Below, piece after piece: positions 12,345 through 24,255 of a DNA stretch of 64,000 bases. Each line of letters begins with the position of its first letter. Positions within the stretch are counted from its first letter, which is position 1. Origin of the DNA: Lophium mytilinum (lineage: Eukaryota > Ascomycota > Dothideomycetes > Mytilinidiales > Mytilinidiaceae); assembly GCA_010093605.1 (NCBI GenBank), contig MU004192.1, positions 633,774 to 697,773 of the forward strand. Reading direction: 5' to 3'. The notes beneath the pieces are model-generated. The model was not told the DNA's origin. It ran no database searches and saw nothing but the letters and a program-made list of their open reading frames with translations. Position numbers and translations under genes: made by a program.

Positions 12345-13444
12345 CTACAAACGCTTCTTAGCTTCTCTTTCACACTCCTCTGCCATCATCTCTGGTACAT
12401 CATCTCCACAAAGCTCGGATGGCGTCACGGCCAGTCCGTGCTTCTTCTCTGAGTATGACGCCGGCAATTCTTGCATAGCGCGGGATCCGTCCAACTCTTG
12501 CGTGGGCGATCCGTTTATCTCTTGCGTAGAGGAACCCTCTTTCTCCTGCGGTAGGACCTCCACATCTCCACGGGCTTGCTGGACTGCTCGCCTTCGTCTC
12601 TGAAGGACCAACAATGCCACGACTATGATTGCAGCCAGACCAATAGCCCCGACAGATGCACCAATGGCTGCAGATGCTCCGGTAGATAGGCCACGTGAGC
12701 CGGAAGCTGCGGATCCCAGGGTTGCAGTTGTATTTGGAGCTGAGGTGGCCGCTGTGGTCGCAATTATGCTCGATCTCATTGCCATGGCCGAAGTGTGAGA
12801 TACAGATGGAGTGGCCAGGGTAGTATCTGGCGACGAAGTGATCGTCACACCAGGAGCCTTCAATTCGTTTAACAAATTCGATGTCAGTAGTCCGCAACAA
12901 CGACGACACCTCGAACTAGAAAACTCACATCTATCGTTGAGAACGCAGCATCATTGATCTCGCCCAGAGGCTTGAAAACAAATGCTTGGTTGTTCCGCGC
13001 CTTACTATCCGAGCTCATCACGGCATGCCCGTCCCCCTCCGACTCTAGATGCCAGTCCGTCCCATTTGCCGCGTTCGTCATGTAAAATGATCCGTCGCCC
13101 CACGGTACGAAATGCCAGTACATCGCCGCGTCGCTAATAGCATAATAAGCCATGCGTGGCCAGGTGCTGCCCTTGGTCTTCTCGTCTACGGCGAGCTGGG
13201 TGCCCAAATATCCTTTCTGTGGACCGGAGGCCTTCGTGCGCAGGACGTAGGTGGTGGAAGAATTGACTGGGTAGATTTGCCACTGTTGGCTAGTATCCGA
13301 TGAGTTTGTCGCTCCGAAGTATGCAGCTCCCAACCCTGGGTCCCCGCCGGCCGTAGACAGATTCATCCCACACATGGAGAACAAAGGCTTATCACTCAGC
13401 CCTATGCTCAACTGGTACCATTTGTTCGAGTCGATGTTTGCCAT
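12345..13444 (-). CDS. Ricin-B-like beta-trefoil lectin with C-terminal membrane anchor
   Basis: Two exons, 13444-12929 and 12857-12345, with a 71-nt intron (donor GTGAGT, acceptor after an ACTGACA branch). The product is 342 residues. Residues 1-170 form one trefoil-like module with the recurring aromatic pattern SQQWQIYPV, MYWHFVPWGDGSFYMTN and NQAFVFKPLG, and Gly-x-x-Leu positions between. A Ser/Thr-rich stalk follows, then a membrane helix at about 234-257 (AIGLAAIIVVALLVL), an RRRR stop-transfer and a Glu-rich cytosolic tail with three related E(I/L)NGSPTQEL-like units. No N-terminal signal peptide is visible, which is odd for a surface lectin. Either an upstream exon is missed or it is inserted as a tail-side anchored protein. 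Confidence 0.75.
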
Positions 13445-16400
13445 GATAGTTGGACGCGGGAGAAACAGTCAATGAGAAAACAAACTGTGCGGGAAAGAGA
13501 AGAGACTGAGTTTATACAGAAAAGATGGTGGGGTCTAGGACTACGACTTAGGGGCCATGATACCAAATGTATGGGAACAAGGAGACACAGCGCGTAGCCA
13601 CATCTCATCGTTACCTTTTTTCCATAGAAGCCGTGTTATGGAGGCCTTCTCAGCCTGCAATGGGGCCTGTGGTAAATGTTTTCAGCTAACCACATTTTCC
13701 TCGTTAGTTCCAGCGCCCTCTTTCCGCATTTGTGCGAGACCTTTCAGGGGCAGAGCTTTTGTCGTTGTACCGCGTTCTTGGTGTAAGCCCCGGTTCGGCT
13801 TACGAATGATTTGTCGGAATATAAGTTACTTGGGGAGTACAAGGTCTTTGGTGCCAGCTGGGTACAGTACCAACCCAGCCTCATCTTTCTCCAAAATTCT
13901 GTCCTTCCTTTGCCCTTCTTGATCGTATATAGAAATCTCATCTCGTACATTGTCTACTCTTGCTAAGTGGCAGCGGTTTCGATGCTTGTTTTCGCAGACA
14001 TTAGACAAGGGCCTCTTACACTTCCGATTGAAATATTAAGGTATCACAAGCTGCTGTGGCTATCCGCCCCCATACTGCCCCCTCCTACGTTGCTCAGGAC
14101 CGCAGTATTACAGTCGCTCCACAGCCCCCACCAGCCTGTCAACGGTTCCCTTCTGGCACCCACCACCACCGCCTCCCTGAGTCTTCAGAGAAAAAAGAAA
14201 GAATAAGGGGCTTCATGGCTCGCTCGAGGTATTCTTCGGTGGGCTTGTTGAATTTCGACATCTTGACGGTTGAAATGTTGGGGGATACTATGATGTAATG
14301 GAAGAATGTTCATGTATGAGAGACCGAAAGTCGTTTTGTGAAGTGTATAAAAAACGGCCTGAAAATCAATTAGGATCGTCCATTCTTGATGTAGTGATCA
14401 TAAACAATGCTGCGAGAATTCGGTGGATGCAGATCTCGTGACGTAAACTCACCTACTTTACATCACTAGGTCGAATGCGATATTCTGATCCACGGTCTCA
14501 TTCTCTAACGTCTACGAGGAAGAAAAAGATTCTTATTTAGGACCCTACATCGGCAGTTTCCTTTCCTTACTCTGATAAGGTTAAGAGCTTCTTTCTCGAC
14601 TAGATGTGGCGCTCATCGACACGAACTCGGAGATAGAGGCAGACCTGCGAGAGCTGCTGCGGAATGTTAATGTGTGGTTAGTCTCATCATCTCGTGGGCA
14701 AAGTATATTGCTGCCGTGTGGACATAGAGCGGGTTTGTGATGGATGGCATGAAGGAAACGACCACAGTCATTTACTTCGAGCACCACTTTCATCATCATA
14801 CAGAGTGTCGGCCAGAATAATAAAAGGCGATTTATGGAAGTAACGAACAATATGATGGAGATTAAATGCAGGATAAATCTAGCAGAGACGACCTAGAGTT
14901 ACCAGATAGATACGAGAAAGTGGGCACACAACGAACTTATTCTAATATACTCATCAGTGACAGAACTATGCAGTAGCACGATATTACATATGCTGTGTCA
15001 GGTCAAGAATCGCACATGATGAACTTTCTCGACGTTGAAAGTTCTTCTGCAAATCTCCGAGATGAATTAGGCTTAGTATGGATAGCGACAGGGGCACTCG
15101 GGGATATTTCGAGCCGACGTTGCCTCGTCACCATCTATGCACATCACTAACGGCTTCCTAGAGCTGATATTGATATAGTTTCCTACAAATTAGGAACACT
15201 CTCCCTTGATATAATTACTAAGTTACTGTGCATCGGTGCTGTCCCGACATGTGGCGGGGTGGGATCTTGTGATGCTGCTGACTAGAGACGAGACAGACGA
15301 GTGAACGCGTCGAAATCATATTGGTAAGGACTTGAGATAGACTCGCAATGCAGTTATTGACTTACGTTGAATAGAATGTCTCCCTTATACACCTCCCGAC
15401 AGCCTTGACTGTCTTTGCCTCCACACATCAGCCACTACCAATCCCTCCACGATTCATCGCATCGACCGCCTAGCATGCCAAAGTAGTGCCTGAATATTGG
15501 CAGAAACGTTTCAGACGTGCTGGATACCTGGGGAAGCTTGCATCCGAGAGTGAGGAAAGGATTTACTGCCGGCTAAGAAAGTCGTGCGGGTTTTCCATGA
15601 ATGCGTGGTGCCGGGAACGGTTCTCATAGCTCGTTCTTCTATTCTATCGGTCGAACCAAACGGCCTGATGGAGATATCCCATCTGAACTGGAACCAGCAT
15701 AAAAATCAGCCCACGTTTAGATGATCAAAACAGCGCAGAAATCTACAGGCATTCATCCTCCAATTGCCATATTCAATATATATTGTCCCAGGATTAGACC
15801 AACCCTAGATTTCGTGCCCTATTCATTTGCCATTAGAAGTCATGGTTTAGTCGCTGAACCTCTGGTGTTATGATTTGAGATTCGGCGGGCCATCATACTT
15901 TCCACATTTGATGTCACTCATAGCTGCGAAAAGTTGGAATTAGACATGTAGGACACCTAGCTCGGTTTAGCTTGTCTTCTCTTCGCGCGCGTCTCTGCTT
16001 GGCTCGTATGAGCACTGTTAGAGAGTCATCGTTGAAAGGCCAGTTAGTACACTAGAAGCTTTGCTTCGAACATCTAGAAAGGGCTTGTGAATCAATTTCC
16101 TCTATAAGAGGAATTTAATTCCCTGTGTAGGTATGTCAGGAAACCGCTCTCCGCGTTAAAACCCGTATCCACCTTACTAAAAACCTAAAAACGAGACGTG
16201 ATAGTAGCCTTTCATTCCTAGACTCGCCCAAGATCTAAAGTGCTTGCTACTCAGAAAACACGTTACCTAGAGGCCCAAGGTAGTGTATCAATACGGATGG
16301 AGGCAAGATGGTGTAGCCAACATTCATCCAACTAGAGGGCTGAAGGTCCACAGTTATAGAGATAGGTCTGGTTAGCTCAGCAACGTTTCGGGATTTTACA

Positions 16401-16832
16401 CTATGGTGAGATGAGTCCACTGGAATCAAAGCTTTCTCTTAGTCACGTGCCATCATCTCAACAAATCCCATTTTGAATATATCTCTCTCAAGTATTCGAG
16501 CAACCCTCGTACTGACTAGCACCTTGCCCTATCGGTGACCTTGCCATCTCGTCTTGGGTCATTCTTTGGCCTCCTCTCCGGGAGGGGTGGTGTTCCACAT
16601 TTTTCGAGAACTCTTGAGGCTGGGGTGATTTTGGTGCTCTACGTGTGTGCTATGCGTGGAAGGATTCAATATCTGGACTGTGAGGTGGTTTGTAGATGTC
16701 ATCCATTTGACGCGGCAAATCCCGTTCTCGTCTCGTTTCTTTCGGGACCCTCGAGCTTAATTCGACCACACTCCATGCCTCTTCACCACTACCTAGACCC
16801 CTTTTCACCGTATTTCCTCCGTCCTGTGCCCC
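13445..16832. other. Gene-empty stretch
   Basis: About 3.4 kb with no supportable gene. From about 14,850 to 16,250 there is not even a 60-codon frame. Base composition is moderate, unlike the AT-rich island at 45-50 kb, so this is not obviously a RIP-degraded repeat. I looked for tRNA A/B boxes and 5S-like sequence and saw none. It may hold non-coding transcripts or an old decayed insertion. Confidence 0.5.
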
Positions 16833-19800
16833 ATGGCTCGTACACAGGGTACTAAGGTTCGCTCGCGTGGTAAAGCCGCCGTCACGGCCGCTCCACAAGT
16901 TCTAGGAACAAAGACAATCGAGCGCACCGACCAAACTACCCTGACCACGTCAACGCAACTCATTGAGCAACAACAAAGTACAGAGGTCATACAAACCCTG
17001 ATTCATGGCTCTGTAAGCCTCACATGTCCTTCGCGTCGCCAGCTTGGCTAATGACTTTCTAGATCAGCTGCCTCTCCTACCTAAGGTAATGAATTCACTG
17101 CTGTTACTTTAATTTTCGTCTCACATCGATCCAGAGGCCTGTTCACCGAAGGTTGCTTCGATGAGCAATGGTACGCCAATGGCAATAGTCATTGGCCCTA
17201 CGAGGACTATGCTACAGGCAACTACCTTCCAGAGCATTCCTCGAGCCAGGCCAGCGCTAAAGACAAGGGCAAATCCGAGCCCAAACACAAGGGGACATGC
17301 ATGAGAGTGCTGAGGCGAGGACGAAACACAGCTGTTGACACACTTCTCGACTGGCTTGTAAGTATCTCCGCGACAATATACTCTTCCGGAACGGCCTCTT
17401 TGGCAAAGGTTGGCAGCGGCAATATCTGACTTGGGAATAGGAGAACGGCGCATTCGATGCCTTAAAGCGTGGCCATCTCCGTGCTATCCAGCTCAACATA
17501 TTCGAAGATGCAGACAACCCCTCCAATGTCGTTGAGACCTACACGTTCACGTTCAACTACGTACGGTCGCCGGACCGTTCAGTCGCAGTGGTAGGGATTG
17601 AGATGACCGGCCCGAACTCTGAGTCCGTGACTATAAAGAACGCGAAATACGCCATGCAGATGTTCATTCGGAGGTTGATGACCCTCTGTAGTACCCTACC
17701 CGACCTTCCCTCGAGACGATATCTCAACATGCATCTGTTCTATACTGACGACTGCGATCCGGATTATGAGCCTCCAGGCTTCAAGGAGTCTGATAGTAAT
17801 ACAGTTTTCTTTCCGGACAGTGAATGGAAGCGGGAGAGTGTGTCCTGCGGTACAATGGATGGTGGCTTTCACGCGGTCACACTTAAAGTATCCTATCTAC
17901 GAAACGTGGCGCAGGAAACAGGCCAGTTTGCTGGGGTGGACCGTGGCATTCCGGCTAACTTGACATACACCAAGTCGGTATCTAGAGATGTCGATATTGA
18001 GGTACTGGAAGACGCTGCGCCAGTCGAGCAGGCGGAACAGACGGAGAACGCGGAACAGACAAGTGTCGAAAGGGTTGCGGTTCTCAAAGTAAGCCAAGAT
18101 ATGAGGGCTTTGACAATGACCACTTCAGCTTCCCAGTCAAACCAGAAAGCCAGCCATCGCGTTGATCGGTACTCAACAACTCGCGGGTCTCATCCGCACC
18201 CGCAGGCTGACATGCTAGCTCGCATCCCTGACGTTGGACCAACTGAGCACAGCAACACAGAGGACAGTCTGAACGACTACGAGATGGATCTTGATGAGGC
18301 TGATACACCAGCAATGCCTGGTGATTCTGCTCTTATCAGCAATCATTCTAAAGAAGCGCCAGATGCCCGACACGCAGCTCAAATCATTGACATGTCAGCG
18401 TCTTCCTCTCCACAAGCTCAGAATATCCAGCCCCCAAACGATGCCCAGATCAAGAAGAAACTGGAGCGAATGGTACGTTTGGCCCTCCCCTGCCTCCTCG
18501 TCCTCAGAGTGAGCTTCTGCTGACTGACTACGATGGAACAGCTTGAGCCATCTCCTCAAGACGATAACTTGGTGGAGACGCAGCAGACGAGCCAAGCCTT
18601 GAGAGGTATGGATCGTCATCTGAAGATGGTTGAGAACATGCCGCCTGCCCAGCTGTCTGGGAGGAAGATCAAGGAGCTAGATGGTAGGAGGAACTCACTT
18701 CTTCCCCCGCGAGAGAATGCGTCCAGCAAGCGAAGGCGTTCTGCTTCTGTCGACCTCACCGGGGAGAAGGACATCACTATCTGCCAATGTGGATGGGACC
18801 AAGATGAAGATGACATGGTAAGTTCTTCTAAGAATCCCTAAATATGCTCCTCGCTAACTACTATAGATCAATTGTAGTTTTTGTGATACTTGGCAGCATC
18901 TGCATTGCTATGGATACTGTGGGTCAGATGATCCTAGAATACCGGTGGTACATGCTTGCTACAATTGCCTTCTTCAAGACAAGGAAGCGCCTCGACTACC
19001 AGAGATGAGAGATCTAGCTTTACAACGACGAGGAATGCACATCATCGAGAAGCAAGGATATACCAACGATCGAGATTTCTCAGCGGCGCTCCGTACGTCC
19101 CTCCAATTCAATTTAATGTTGCCTTCAGCGCTTACTGACTTTGTAGGCTCTGATCTACAAACTGCCAATCGACTTTTCAATCATCTTCGCAAGCAAGGCT
19201 ATGTTGTGCCTGTGCCAGGTCCGAAAAAGAAGGGACCAAAGCCAAGATACGCAGCTGCAACAGCTGAGCCGATATTCGCACAAATGATGCGCGAGTACTT
19301 CGATCCTATGACGAAAGTTTCACATCATGTAAGTGGACTGTTTACAATACCCTTAAGTTCATCGGCTGACTGGAAACTAGTTTGTCGAATTGCCTCAGCC
19401 CAAGGCGCTGCCGATGGACAACGATGTGTCGCAATTCACGAATACTCAATTCCCGCTGCCCAAGCCCGGAACGAATACTCAGCATATCCAGTTTGCGTTC
19501 CCTGATAGCCAAGTCGTCTTCGATCCGATGGAAACCGACGACGTCGACGAGACGCAGGATGATGCCGCGATGGGACAGCTTACTCCGAAGCCATCATCCT
19601 CCTTCCAGCACCGGTCGGATCGCATCGCGTCGTTGGCCGCGCGGCAAACCCGAGCTGCCGCGCAACCTGCCCTACAGCTTCCAGTCACCCAGGTAGACGA
19701 TTCCCAAGGGAGTCAGAGCTCCAGATACCCCCTCCGTCACCGCACCGTCAATGAAAGCTCGCCTCCTAAGACAAACGCGGGTCGAGTCAGGAGCGTGGTG

Positions 19801-19974
19801 GCGGCACCTAAGACGCCTGGGAATAAGAGGGGACGGGAAGATGACCAAGAGAACTTCCACGGCGAGACCCCCGCTGAGAGAGCGAAAAGGCTGAAGAGCT
19901 CGATGAGCCAGAGCTTGATTGATATTGGTGAGATGATGACGCCCTCACCTGCACCGACGCCGTATCGTGAATAA
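16833..19974 (+). CDS. HOP1: Hop1-type meiotic HORMA-domain chromosome axis protein
   Basis: Eight exons: 16833-17012, 17063-17085, 17135-17357, 17441-18472, 18542-18817, 18867-19092, 19147-19328, 19381-19974; all introns are GT-AG (49-83 nt) and the frame stays open. The product is 911 residues. The HORMA domain (about 40-290) contains ISCLSYLRGLFTEGCFDEQWY, built from the 23-nt exon 2 and exon 3, then NIFEDADN and YTFTFNYV. A PHD-like zinc finger follows at about 563-615 (ICQCGWDQDEDDMINCSFCD, then TWQHLHCYGY and HACYNCL), then a winged-helix-like segment and a basic tail with PGNKRGRED. Yeast Hop1 has the same HORMA plus zinc-finger order and organises the meiotic chromosome axis, interhomologue bias and checkpoint signalling. 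Its presence suggests meiotic competence. Confidence 0.9.
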
Positions 19975-22900
19975 ACAGGTTTTGAGGATGATGCGGTGTC
20001 TGAGAAGGTTGAGATCGAGATCTGAGACTAGTTCTGAAGGGAAACGTGTTCGCGAGAATGGGTCCGGCAAGCTGTCTGGAAATGTGGCGAGGCGACGCCA
20101 TGAAGATATGTTTTACGACTCACGAAGGTATGGTCATGATTACGATGACATGGTAATGAAGAGAGAGAGAGAGTTCGGGTATGAGTAAGCGAAGGTATGA
20201 AGACATCGTTACGCTGCGGAGTCCATGACGGACGAGAAATCTGATCTGGGATTTCATTTTGCTTTTTTTCCTTTTCCCCAACGCTATCCTTGTATATTCT
20301 CTAGCTCATGCACACCTACCAAAGCACGATTACTCTATTTTCGTTTCTTGTGAACGCCGTGATGTACAGTGGGTCCAGTTTTCGTCCTCGGAACAGCGGT
20401 TCTCGCTCTCGGGAATCTGGGAAGCGGATGTTACACAGTACCTGCAGGTTTTCAAACTCCTTAACTGCTTCTTTCTGGAGATTAAAGGATAGTCCTAGTG
20501 GAGCGAGCACAGGTGGGGTGGATAAAGCTAGGTATGTAGGAGAAGAACCGGATCGGGGGCGCCACACGAGCTTGGCGTACCGGAGAGATGCGTGCATAGC
20601 GCGTGCAGCAAGCAGAAATGCAGGAGTTGGCAAAGTTGTGCGATGGCGCTTCGGATCGCAGTTTGTCAGATCAAGTAGTGAATGGTAGAAGTGTCAGTTG
20701 CGGCTATGCACTATGCACGTGGGTGGAGCGGGTCGGCGAATTTCAAGATACGGATGCTTGGGATCTAGACGTATGTAGGGTACGGCATGGATCGCTGGCC
20801 CTCGGCTGTGCCTAGGTGCTCTGAAAGACGCATATGCAGGAGGCTGTGGTGGAAGGCTGGGTTGGATAGAGTCGAGGCACTGTGGGTGGAGTAAAGCTAA
20901 TGGGGCAAGCAGCATGGCAAGTTCTTGTGGGCGGCTTGCTTGCATGCGTCACGGCCACGAGCGCTGGTGTTTCGACTGTTCCGCGTGGCTGGTATGGGAG
21001 CGGTTCAGGCATTCCCGGGACATACGATGTAGGCTTGGGTGTCAAGAGCCACAGTTGGATGTGTTTCGCGATACGGGGGTTCGCGAAGCTGCGCAGGGGG
21101 GAGGGGTGATTCTCTTGGAGGGGTAAATGAGAGGGGTGGATTAAATTACTTCGACGGGAAACGGCGAGGCGAGCCATGGGACTGTGGTGGGAATGGGCTG
21201 GGTGCAGCGTAACGGGGTGCGGGACGCGGGTCAGACCGGGGAAGCTTTCCTGGGTGGGAGAGCGAGGTTTCTGGGGGATGATTATCGGGTACTATGGATG
21301 GAGCGGTGATGTGATAGGTTGTCAGAGGTGTTGATGAGGGTAAGAGGGTGATCGGGCTTTGGATAGGAGGAAGTGTATGAAAATTGGTTAGGGATGGAAG
21401 ATCAATAGGTAAAGTAAGTATGTAAGAACCCATTGAGAAATCTGCTAGTCTCATTTGATATTACTAGAAGTAAAGTTGTCGTCTATATTTGCCTCGCAGA
21501 ACCTAGACGAATCGTACGTATCGATTTGAAGACTTGAAGTTCAATCTGTATGCTTCGCTCTATAGGAATTCCTCAACAATGCCAAACGACTTGTCTTTGT
21601 GGCCTGTGGAAGGCTCGAGACCGACACCCATACGAAGAGAAAGCCTGATGTATACTAGTTGGCTACATACGAGCTGAGAACCCGCGTGGCCAATCAGACG
21701 TGAAGAGATGGTGATATCGGAATCGTTTAACGGGAAAGTTTCCATGACCAAAGAAGATGCTGTGGTGTTACTAAGATGCGCAGGCTTCCTACAGAAGAAG
21801 AAAGCAGTCTGAATCTAGAAATTCGATCATGCGAAGAGCAGATAATGCAAATAGTATGTTTGTGTACAGTGACAGGCCACAAGTCTGGGCACACTGGTAC
21901 GCGACTGCTTGGGGTACCCCACAGGGTTTCAAATACTCAAGGGCGATGTCAAACTTCAAGTAGTGCAGATTAGACTGCCTCTTGACTAATAATTGCCTGC
22001 TCAGCAGTCAGGCTACCCCCAACAGTGGTGTTGAGTGGGCAAATTGGAGCCGAGTCCGTGTGCCCAGACTTGTGGCCTTGGACTGTACAAGCCTCTGCCA
22101 GTCGCAGAGTAGGCCATATTCTCAAGGAGCGTCTCAGGGTCCTACAAGCTGACTGTTCTGTTTCAAAAGAGGATGGCAGGAGACAGTGTGCGGAAGATGT
22201 GGTGGAAATAAGCTCAAGTGTCAGGACGGCTCTAAGGAGTGAAAGTGCAAGACTTCTAATTGTGGAATGGGCACGGGCCTAGGGGCATTTGACGAGCTCG
22301 AGGAATGTGAGAGCAAGACGGTAAAATCACCACGACCCATGGAAACCTTCGTCCGCAACAGCTCCCGAAAGCTCGTTTCTCGGAGCAAACTTGCTCGAGC
22401 ACCTACGAGCTTGACGAATGCAAATCCTTGCGAGACGACAGGCTGCACAATGAGGCTGGTGAATGGGTCGTCGGATGCATCGTCGGACCGAGCAACCCAA
22501 CCACCAGGTCGGCGAGGTCGCCAGGTCGCGATGAAACACGACGGCTGAAATGCAAGTGGCTAAAGACATGTCTCGACTCTCGAGACATACGGTCACGACT
22601 GCGAGGTCGTTCTCGTGGCGAGAGACTCTGCCGGATGCAGGTCGGGGCTTTCTGGTAGCGGCGGGCAGCAGGCCAAGGCTGATATGTGCACGACTCGACG
22701 CCTTCTCAGGAGTCGGCCACACTCGGCCACACCACGTATGCTCTAAGGATGCCGGCTCGAGCCACGAGGCATTGCGAGATACTCAACGGCACCGCCATGA
22801 CTTGGGACACGACGATCGCAGGAGTTGATGTGCTTGCTAGATCTACAGGCGGGACGGAGGTGGGGGATTGAGGAGCAGGCAGATTGGCGAGTTCGGGAAG

Positions 22901-24255
22901 AGCTGGGAACTTGACTGGAGGCTCGCGATGCAGGCGTTGCGATACCTGGATGAGCAGCGAGGGCAAGATCAGTGGTCAAGCGCCGGGAGCCCGCGGCAGG
23001 GCGACAACAGGCCGGAAGCTGTGGGCTTTGGCGCCGGGTGCTGAAACATTCTGCCGTCCACGTCGTCGATGGTGTTGAGTCGGGATCAGGGTGACCAGCG
23101 CCGGGAGGAGAGTGCACTGTCCGCCGGCCGCTGAGGCTTGCCAAGGAGGATTGTGAATGGAAGCATGGAAGGCCATGAATCTTCGGCATGCCGCCGCCAG
23201 GTGGACTAACAGCTGGTGGAAGCGTCCATGACAGGACGCTGCTGCAGCTGTCTGCGCCGGCGTCGAAAACGCGGCCGGCGTGATGCAGAACCGTCAGCAG
23301 CATCAATCCGAATTGGCCCACTGTTGGATTGAAATTGTCGTCAGGCACAGGCACAGACACGCTGCTGGCATGCGTCAGGGTGCACGACAGCCCACCATGG
23401 CTTGAGGTTCGTGACGCCAGCCCTGACGCGATATCGCCTGCATCCCCTTCGGACGGCGCACGAAGCAGTATGTGGATCGAGCATTGAAAGGCTTGGACGA
23501 TCGTTCTGGGCTGGCTCTCGTTGGACGCCACGCCCCTGGAGGGCCCTGCAATCGTCCATCTGCCCCGGAACGGCATCGATGTCGACATGGAGCCCCTGAC
23601 GAGCTTGAGCTGTCACAAGATGCCCTTGAACGTCGAATTGAGGCCGACCACACCCTCGCGAGCAAGGGAGTACAGATATTGGCAATGCTATCGCTGCTCT
23701 CCAGGTCACTAGGGCCAGGTACCGTAAGCAGGCGGCCCAGTAAGCTTCACGCAGCGTCGGCGCTTTTCCATACTTTCCCATAGCTTTTTTCGTGGCACTC
23801 GAATCCTGGGGCAGTCCAAGAGCTAGCCTGTCGATCCTCTAGCAGTCTTTGGTTCGCGCTCGCTGGCAGCCGGCAGCTTCGGCGAGAACGCCCAGTTCCT
23901 TTTGCTGCACCTCTCCCAGCCAGACACCTCCCGTGGACCCTCGACCTCTCCAAACCCCCAGGACTCCCGCCGACGAGAGACACCATGCGCCTTGCCATTC
24001 CGTTGCCTGCTCCCTGACTACCCGCATCCCAGCGCTTGTCCGCTTGCTTCACATTGGAGTACACGGCGCCTCCCACGCTGTGCCATTGCGCCCACCGCCA
24101 GCAGACATGGTCACGTAGCCACCAGTCTTGAAGAGTAACCCTCCCTCAGTCCCTCGCCCATTGCGGCTCAAAAACCCAGAGCTGGACTTCTCAATTGACC
24201 TCAGCATAGCCCTTTTCGTCCCTCCACACCGCCAATTGCACTACCATAGCTCAAT
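19975..24255. other. Long intergenic region, GC-rich in its right half
   Basis: About 4.3 kb between HOP1 and the disordered-protein gene. The left part shows only random small frames. From about 22,000 to 24,100 the sequence becomes visibly GC-rich and frames lengthen on both strands (longest minus 23588-22743, 281 codons), but they have no domain, biased codon use or splice structure that I trust. It may be a long promoter/leader of the downstream gene or a non-coding RNA. Confidence 0.5.

Noticed and set aside
16360-16430. tRNA-like GGTTAGCTCAG string
   Set aside because: No matching B box or acceptor stem around it; not a tRNA gene.
22743-23588. 281-codon minus-strand frame in the GC-rich intergenic block
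   Set aside because: No domain, no splice context, and similar long frames on the other strand; length is explained by GC content.
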